A DNA stretch of 64,000 nt, taken from the NCBI GenBank assembly GCA_051306365.1, contig JBPPNC010000105.1, forward strand, positions 45,935 to 109,934. Reading direction: 5' to 3'. This document shows positions 59,705 to 64,000 of the stretch, piece after piece. The translations under genes were made by a program, and so were the position numbers. The notes below the pieces were generated by a model. The model was not told the DNA's origin and searched no databases. It saw nothing but the letters and a program-made list of their open reading frames with translations. The stretch is from Svornostia sp051306365. GTDB lineage: Bacteria; Actinomycetota; Thermoleophilia; Solirubrobacterales; Solirubrobacteraceae. How positions within the stretch are numbered: position 1 is the stretch's first letter; every line of letters starts with the position of its first letter.

Positions 59705-59832
59705 GGAACCGGTAGGGCGTCCCAGACGAAGAGCTTGCCCTTCACCCGCCAGGACGCCAGGCCGCGATGGTCCTGCTCCGCCGTCTCGGGCAGGGCGAGC
59801 GCGATGCGCCGGACGTCGTCCCCGGTCGCCAC
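59698..59832 (-). pseudogene. MmcQ/YjbR-family stump
   Basis: From GTG 59832 the minus frame reads DDVRRIALALPETAEQDHRG, then SWRVKGKLFVWDALP, and stops after 44 codons. This is the N-terminus of MmcQ/YjbR-type DNA-binding-like proteins, which run to about 115 residues. The stop overlaps the end of the DMT gene. It lies 7 bp downstream of the ACT-domain gene, same strand. Confidence 0.5.
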
Positions 59833-59839
59833 GCGCACA

Positions 59840-60250
59840 TCATGCCGCGTCGATGCCGCCGCGCGCGAGTGCGCGCAGCACGGTGAGTGCGTCGGCCCGG
59901 CGCTCGTACGGAACGAGGAGGTGGTCGTGGTGCAACCCGGCGAGCACGTTGCAGCTCAGGCCGGCGTCCGCCAGTGCGGTGCTGAACGCCGCGGTCAGGC
60001 CGACGGCCTCCAGCGCGGAATGCACCCGCAGGGTGATCCAGGCGGCCACGAGGTCGTAGGCCAGGCCGAGCAGGTCGGCGTCGGCCTGCGGCAGGACGAC
60101 GGTCAGTCCCTCATCCTCGGCGATGGTTGCGGCGGGGACGACGGCTCCCAGCTCAGTCGGGTCGCCGAGCATCGCGACGACGTAGGGCTCGGGTCGCGCG
60201 ACGGGGTCCATCGTGGCGATCAGCGTGGCGAGGTCGCGTTCGCCGCTCAT
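59840..60250 (-). CDS. ACT-domain protein
   Basis: A 136-residue protein from ATG 60250 (MSGERDLATLIATMDPVARP). The pattern PYVVAMLGDP, EDEGLTVVLPQADA, AWITLRVHSALEAVGLTAAF and GLSCNVLAGLHHDHLLVPYE is that of the small two-ACT-like family (DUF2241/ACT_7 type), thought to bind amino acids or other small ligands. There is no catalytic site and no DNA-binding domain. Longer starts upstream would overlap the divergent hydrolase leader. Regulatory role is inferred only from the fold. Confidence 0.82.
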   Translation of the reverse strand: MSGERDLATLIATMDPVARPEPYVVAMLGDPTELGAVVPAATIAEDEGLTVVLPQADADLLGLAYDLVAAWITLRVHSALEAVGLTAAFSTALADAGLSCNVLAGLHHDHLLVPYERRADALTVLRALARGGIDAA

Positions 60251-60317
60251 CCCCGCATCCTCACCTTCGGAGCGTGGCCAACGCAAGTCTCCGCCCGTCC
60301 TGAGTACCGTTCCGCCC

Positions 60318-61202
60318 ATGCCCGAGGTCGCCATCCACGGTCAGCGGGTGCACTACCGGCTCGCGGGCGAGGGGCCGGCCCTGCTGCTGGTCCACGGCAT
60401 CACGTCGAGCCACCGCACCTGGGACGAGGTGTTCGACCGGCTCGCCGCCGAGCACACCGTCATCGCACCGGACCTCCCCGGCCACGGCCGGTCGGACAAG
60501 CCGCGGGGCGACTACTCGCTCGGCGCGTACGCCAGCTCGCTGCGCGTCCTCCTCGTGCTGCTGGAGGTCCCCCGCGCGACGATCGTCGGCCACTCGCTCG
60601 GCGGCGGGATCGCGATGACGTTCACCTACCAGTTCCCCGAGCGCGTCGAGCGGATGGTCCTCGTCGACAGCGGCGGGCTCGGGGAGGAGGTCAGCCTCGC
60701 GCTGCGGGCCGCGACGCTGCCCGGTGCGGAACTCGCCCTGCCGTTCCTCTTCGGGCCCGTGACGCAGACTGCGTTGAGCGCCGCCGGCAGCGTGCTCGGC
60801 CGCGTCGGCCTGCGGGCGAGTCCGAACACCCGCGGGCTCATCGAGGGCCTGGAATCGCTCGGCGACGGCGCCGCGCGCCGCGCGTTCGTGCAGACGGCGC
60901 GATCGGTGCTCGACTCCCGGGGCCAGCGCGTCGACGCCCGCGGACGGCTCTACCTCGCCGAGGCGCTGCCGACCCTGCTGATCTGGGGGCAGGGCGATCC
61001 GATCATCCCGCTCAGCCACGCCGAGCGGGCGATCGAACTGATCCCGCACGCGCGGTTCGAGGTCTTCCCGGGGGCCAAGCACTTCCCGTTCAACGACGAC
61101 CCGGACCGCTTCGTCCAGGTCATCACGGACTTCGTCGCGACCACCGAGCCCGCGGACCTGCCGGAGGATCGACTCGCGGAGCTGCTGCGCCGCGGCGCGT
61201 AG
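60318..61202 (+). CDS. Alpha/beta-fold hydrolase
   Basis: A 294-residue hydrolase from ATG 60318. LLLVHGITSSHRTWDEVFDR holds the oxyanion HG, VIAPDLPGHGRSDKP follows, and the catalytic triad is Ser93 (GHSLGG), Asp227 (WGQGDP) and His255 (GAKHFPF). No signal peptide. The cap region (about 130-205) is helical and hydrophobic, suiting a lipophilic substrate such as an ester or epoxide; BVMO-product esterase is one possibility. Divergent from the ACT gene by 67 bp. Confidence 0.9.
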   Translation: MPEVAIHGQRVHYRLAGEGPALLLVHGITSSHRTWDEVFDRLAAEHTVIAPDLPGHGRSDKPRGDYSLGAYASSLRVLLVLLEVPRATIVGHSLGGGIAMTFTYQFPERVERMVLVDSGGLGEEVSLALRAATLPGAELALPFLFGPVTQTALSAAGSVLGRVGLRASPNTRGLIEGLESLGDGAARRAFVQTARSVLDSRGQRVDARGRLYLAEALPTLLIWGQGDPIIPLSHAERAIELIPHARFEVFPGAKHFPFNDDPDRFVQVITDFVATTEPADLPEDRLAELLRRGA

Positions 61203-61299
61203 GGCCGCACTTTCCTGCAGCCGTCGTGTTCTCGACGGCAGTCGCCCACCATGGCGCTGGGCCGGCCCGCTGTGAGGAACGGCTTCCCCTGTCTCGCCC

Positions 61300-61449
61300 G
61301 CCCGGCATCTGTCGCGCGCCAAGGACCTGGCTGACGGCCGCTGCGCCGAGCCGCTGACCGTCGACGACCTCGCCGCCGTCGCCGGCCTGTCTCGCGCGCA
61401 CTTCAGCCGCGAGTCGCTTCGGGAAGACAGCGGCGCGGGCCGGGCGTAG
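61300..61449 (+). pseudogene. AraC-family regulator N-terminal helix-turn-helix fragment
   Basis: The plus frame reads HLSRAKDLADGRCAEPLTVD, then DLAAVAGLSRAHFSRES, which is the start of an AraC-type HTH (expected FSREFRRAFGE). It stops at 61449 without the second half. The rest of the gap 61203-61603 contains only an unassigned 30-codon frame at 61492-61584 (VKEFAQT end), possibly the tail of the neighbouring gene that AraC once controlled. Confidence 0.55.
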
Positions 61450-61603
61450 CGGGGGCAGCGTTCCGTCAGCCACCCCCGGGAGCGCACCACCATGAGCATC
61501 GCCGACGCATGGAGGTCCGCGCCGACGCGACCCTTCGGGCAACCATTCCGGCTGACCCAGGTCAAGGAGTTCGCCCAGACCTGAGCCGCCCGTGCGTGGG
61601 CAC

Positions 61604-62515
61604 TCAGAGCAGCTCGAGGGAGACGTCCCAGAGACGGCGGGCGTTGTCCGGATCGAGCGCGTAGTGAGCGACGCCGCCCGACCCGGCGCGACGCGTGATG
61701 ACCTCGGCTTCGTTGCAGTTCTCGAAGTAGCGCCCACCGACGCCTTCGAGTTGCGGCGAGGTCGCGAGCAGCACGGAGGTCGCGGCGCCCTGCTCGGGCG
61801 TCTTGAACTTCATCGTGCTCGACGCGAGCATCCGCTCCATCGCCTCCTCGGGGAGGTGGCGCTGCAGCGGGGTGCGGATCGCGCCCGGCATGAGGGCGTT
61901 CGCGGTGATCCCGTCGTCGGCCCACCTCCGGGTGGCCTCGACGGCGAACAGCACGTTCGCCGTCTTGGACTGTCCGTACGCACTCCACGGGTCGTAGGCG
62001 CGGAAGTCGTAGTGCAGGTCGTCGAAGATCACCGGCGAGCTCAGGTGCGCCCCGGAGCTCACCGAGACGACGCGTGCGTGGGGCGCCGCCGCGAGCGCCT
62101 CGTGCAACCCGAGCGCGAGGCGGAAGTGCCCGAGGTGGTTCGTCGCGAACTGCGTCTCGTAGCCCTCCGGCGTCTTGACGAGCTCTTGCAGCGCCATGAC
62201 CCCCGCGTTGTTCACGAGGATGTCGAGCGGGCCGTCCCATGCTGCGGTGAACGCGTCGACGGAGGCCGCGTCGAGCAGCTCGAGCGGGGCGACGTGGACC
62301 GTGCCGTCGATGTCTGCCGCCACCCGGGCGCCGGCGTCCGTGTCGCGGACCGCGATCGTGACCTCAGCGCCCGCGCCGGCCAGCGCGCGGGCGGTCTCGA
62401 TGCCGATGCCCGACGCGCCGCCGGTGACGACGGCGCGTTTGCCCGTCAGGTCGATACCCGCCACGACCTCCGCGGCGGTGCTCTCGGCCCCGAAGGGCGT
62501 GGTGATCGTCGTCAT
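61604..62515 (-). CDS. SDR-family oxidoreductase (retinol dehydrogenase-like)
   Basis: A 303-residue SDR from ATG 62515. AVVTGGASGIGIETARALA near residue 31 binds NAD(P); LVNNAGVMALQELVKT near 100, SVSSGAHLSSPV (Ser) and YGQSKTANVLFAVE (Tyr, Lys) are of the retinol-dehydrogenase/WWOX-like subgroup, as is NHLGHFRLAL. It overlaps the stop of the upstream SDR by four bases. The two SDRs form an operon under the divergent TetR at 63435. Substrate is likely an alcohol or ketone of lipid type. Confidence 0.9.
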   Translation of the reverse strand: MTTITTPFGAESTAAEVVAGIDLTGKRAVVTGGASGIGIETARALAGAGAEVTIAVRDTDAGARVAADIDGTVHVAPLELLDAASVDAFTAAWDGPLDILVNNAGVMALQELVKTPEGYETQFATNHLGHFRLALGLHEALAAAPHARVVSVSSGAHLSSPVIFDDLHYDFRAYDPWSAYGQSKTANVLFAVEATRRWADDGITANALMPGAIRTPLQRHLPEEAMERMLASSTMKFKTPEQGAATSVLLATSPQLEGVGGRYFENCNEAEVITRRAGSGGVAHYALDPDNARRLWDVSLELL

Positions 62516-63342
62516 GCTGTGACCTCCTGACCCTGCGCCGCCACCGCGACGTCGTTCCAGTCCTCCCACTCCTGCAGCCGCCGCTCGTACTCGGGCTTGA
62601 TGATCTGGAAGGGGGCCGCGCCGAGGAACAGGCGCAGCGGCGGAGTATCGGCGTCGACGACCTTCAGGATCGCCGCGCCGGTCGCCTGAGGGTCGCCGGG
62701 CGGTGCCTGGCCGAAACGGGCCAACGCGGCGTTGCGGACGTCGTCGTACGCCGCGATGGGCTCGGCGACGGTCGCCGACGGGCCGCGCCAGTCGGTGGCA
62801 AAGCCGCCCGGCTCGATGATCGTGACGTTGATCCCAAAGCCCGCGACCTCGTGGGCCAGCGACTGGCTGAAGCCCTCCAGCGCCCACTTCGACGCGTGGT
62901 AGATCCCGACGATCGGGAACGCGTGCACGCCGCCGATCGAGGACACCTGGAGGATGTGGCCGGAGCCCTGCTCCCGCAGGAAGGGCAACGCCGCCTGCGT
63001 GACCCAGAGCGCCCCGAAGAGGTTGGTCTCAAGCTGGGCCCGGACCTGCTCCTCGGTGGCCTCCTCGATCATCGCGAACAGGCCGTAGCCCGCGTTGTTG
63101 ACGACGACGTCGAGCCGCCCGAAGTGCGCGTGCGCCGCTGCGACGGCGGCGTCGACGGCCGCCTTGTCGGTGACGTCCAGCGTGAGGGGGAGGACGAGGT
63201 CGCCATAGCGGTCGACGAGGTCGTCGAGCGTGGAGACGTCGCGGGCGGTCGCGGCGACGCGATCGCCACGCTCCAGCGCCGCTTCGGCCCAGACGCGGCC
63301 GAACCCTTTTGATGTGCCGGTGAGAAACCAGACCTTGGACAT
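62512..63342 (-). CDS. SDR-family oxidoreductase
   Basis: A 276-residue short-chain dehydrogenase. KVWFLTGTSKGFGRVWAEAA at 3-22 is the TGTSxGFG variant of the cofactor site; VVVNNAGYGLFAMIEEATEE, LQVSSIGGVHAFPIVGIYHA and SKWALEGFSQ hold the catalytic Ser, Tyr and Lys. The group is often annotated as oxidoreductases of the YusZ/17-beta-HSD-like type. First gene of a two-SDR operon; two palindromes in the 92-bp region toward the divergent TetR gene are probable operators. Confidence 0.91.
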   Translation of the reverse strand: MSKVWFLTGTSKGFGRVWAEAALERGDRVAATARDVSTLDDLVDRYGDLVLPLTLDVTDKAAVDAAVAAAHAHFGRLDVVVNNAGYGLFAMIEEATEEQVRAQLETNLFGALWVTQAALPFLREQGSGHILQVSSIGGVHAFPIVGIYHASKWALEGFSQSLAHEVAGFGINVTIIEPGGFATDWRGPSATVAEPIAAYDDVRNAALARFGQAPPGDPQATGAAILKVVDADTPPLRLFLGAAPFQIIKPEYERRLQEWEDWNDVAVAAQGQEVTA

Positions 63343-63369
63343 GGTCGCCGTCCTTTCGTCGCTATCCTG

Positions 63370-63390
63370 AACCGGAGGGTTCCTCCGGTT
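63370..63390. promoter_or_regulatory. TetR operator 1 (SDR side)
   Basis: AACCGGAGG-GTT-CCTCCGGTT is a perfect 9-3-9 palindrome 28 bp upstream of the SDR start. It shares the core CGGAGG-N3-CCTCCG with a second palindrome at 63414. Two copies in a divergent TetR/SDR region are typical for autoregulated repressors. Confidence 0.8.
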
Positions 63391-63413
63391 CCCGCGGGCA
63401 GGCTAGCAGCTAT

Positions 63414-63430
63414 ACGGAGGCTGCCTCCGT
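63414..63430. promoter_or_regulatory. TetR operator 2 (tetR side)
   Basis: ACGGAGG-CTG-CCTCCGT is a perfect 7-3-7 palindrome ending 4 bp before the tetR start, sharing CGGAGG-N3-CCTCCG with the site at 63370. Centres of the two sites are 42 bp apart, four helical turns, so two dimers could bind the same face. Confidence 0.8.
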
Positions 63431-63434
63431 TTAC

Positions 63435-64000
63435 ATGTCGATCACACCCGAAAAGCCCCTCCGCGCCGACGCGCAGCGCAACCGCGACAAGCTCCTCGCG
63501 GCGGCCAGCGACGCCTTCGCGGAGTGCGGCACCGACGTCTCGCTGGAGGCCGTCGCCAGGCGCGCCGGCGTGGGGATCGGCACCCTGTACCGCCACTTCC
63601 CCACGCGCGACGCGCTCGTCGAGGCGGCCTACCGCGCGGAGGTCGAGCACCTCGCGAGGGCGGCGGACGAGCTGCTCGCCGAGCACCCGCCGGACGAGGC
63701 GCTCGCGCTCTGGCTCGACCGCTTCGTCGAGTACGCGGCCGCGAAGCGCGGGATGCTCGAAGCGCTGCGCTCCCTTTCGGCGGGGCGCGAGGACTTCTTC
63801 GCCGGGACGCGTGTGCAGATCGTCGGCGCGCTCACCACGCTGCTCGACGCCGCGCACGCCGCCGGCACGATCCGCGACGACGTCGAACCCGGCGACATCA
63901 TGCGCGCCACCGGCGCCATCTGGGCCATGAATGACGACGAGGACTGGCAGGCCAACGCCCGCAAGCTCCTCGCGCTGCTCATGGATGGCCTCCGCGCCGG
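63435..64000 (+). CDS. TetR-family transcriptional regulator (3' partial)
   Basis: The frame from ATG 63435 is open to the end of the window (188 codons). Residues 10-60 are the helix-turn-helix (RNRDKLLAAASDAFAECGTD, RRAGVGIGTLYRHFPTRDAL); the rest is the helical ligand domain (LALWLDRFVEYAAAKRGMLE) of the AefR/SACE_7040-like group. It is divergent from the two-SDR operon and two matching palindromes lie between them, so it should repress both until its ligand appears. The last few residues are cut off by the window. Confidence 0.92.
   Translation, partial: MSITPEKPLRADAQRNRDKLLAAASDAFAECGTDVSLEAVARRAGVGIGTLYRHFPTRDALVEAAYRAEVEHLARAADELLAEHPPDEALALWLDRFVEYAAAKRGMLEALRSLSAGREDFFAGTRVQIVGALTTLLDAAHAAGTIRDDVEPGDIMRATGAIWAMNDDEDWQANARKLLALLMDGLRA

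Overview
The window is very GC-rich and almost fully coding, with GTG and TTG starts and many ATGA or GTGA overlaps between neighbouring genes. Gene content is that of a soil actinobacterium: several acyl-CoA dehydrogenases and thiolases, Baeyer-Villiger monooxygenases, a ChoD-type GMC oxidase, a c-di-AMP riboswitch on a cell-wall peptidase, FTR1 iron uptake, SHOCT and holin-type membrane proteins, and a surface-protein tail rich in lysine and arginine. I infer Actinomycetota, probably class Thermoleophilia (Solirubrobacterales, near Conexibacter or Solirubrobacter). This rests on gene style only; no rRNA gene is present.

Layout. 1-5963: surface-glycan cluster (GT4-methyltransferase fusion, coiled-coil protein, GT2, deacetylase-GT2 fusion, methyltransferase). 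6040-6993: ctaA. 7260-10886: Fe3+ ABC importer fbpABC. 11028-18190: small protein of a two-member family, NlpC/P60 hydrolase, acyl-CoA dehydrogenase, sulfide:quinone-type flavoprotein, FadR-type regulator with a perfect operator, membrane glycosyltransferase, putative DNA glycosylase. 18208-20110: decayed patatin, TetR, decayed EAL domain. 20275-24866: metal block with an imelysin-like lipoprotein, an FTR1 permease, and TerC behind a yybP-ykoY manganese riboswitch. 24908-32188: broken surface protein, holin-phosphodiesterase fusion, SHOCT protein, PAS-GGDEF cyclase, methyltransferase. 32230-34973: Tat-exported PhoX behind an 11-bp-periodic Pho box, then a second acyl-CoA dehydrogenase. 35112-40796: second small-family member, SDR, riboswitch-controlled M23 peptidase, M28 peptidase, XRE-cupin regulator coupled to a dead BenE. 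40911-48717: thiolase, ChoD-type oxidase, decayed TetR/BVMO divergon, SDR, cspA, intact BVMO. 48727-52553: FHA fragment, GGDEF-EAL protein, SDR. 53198-56634: fadA-fadB. 56797-57522: acylphosphatase-like/LigD phosphoesterase fusion. 57739-64000: LysR/DMT pair, ACT protein, alpha/beta hydrolase, two SDRs and a divergent TetR with twin operators.

Functionally the window joins lipid and sterol-type catabolism (three acyl-CoA/thiolase loci, BVMO, ChoD, SDRs, FadR, TetR), iron and manganese handling, phosphate response and c-di-GMP/c-di-AMP signalling. Intergenic gaps are rich in dead genes: about twelve remnants can still be assigned to families from short in-frame stretches. Iron-box-like motifs of one architecture lie upstream of both iron uptake operons.
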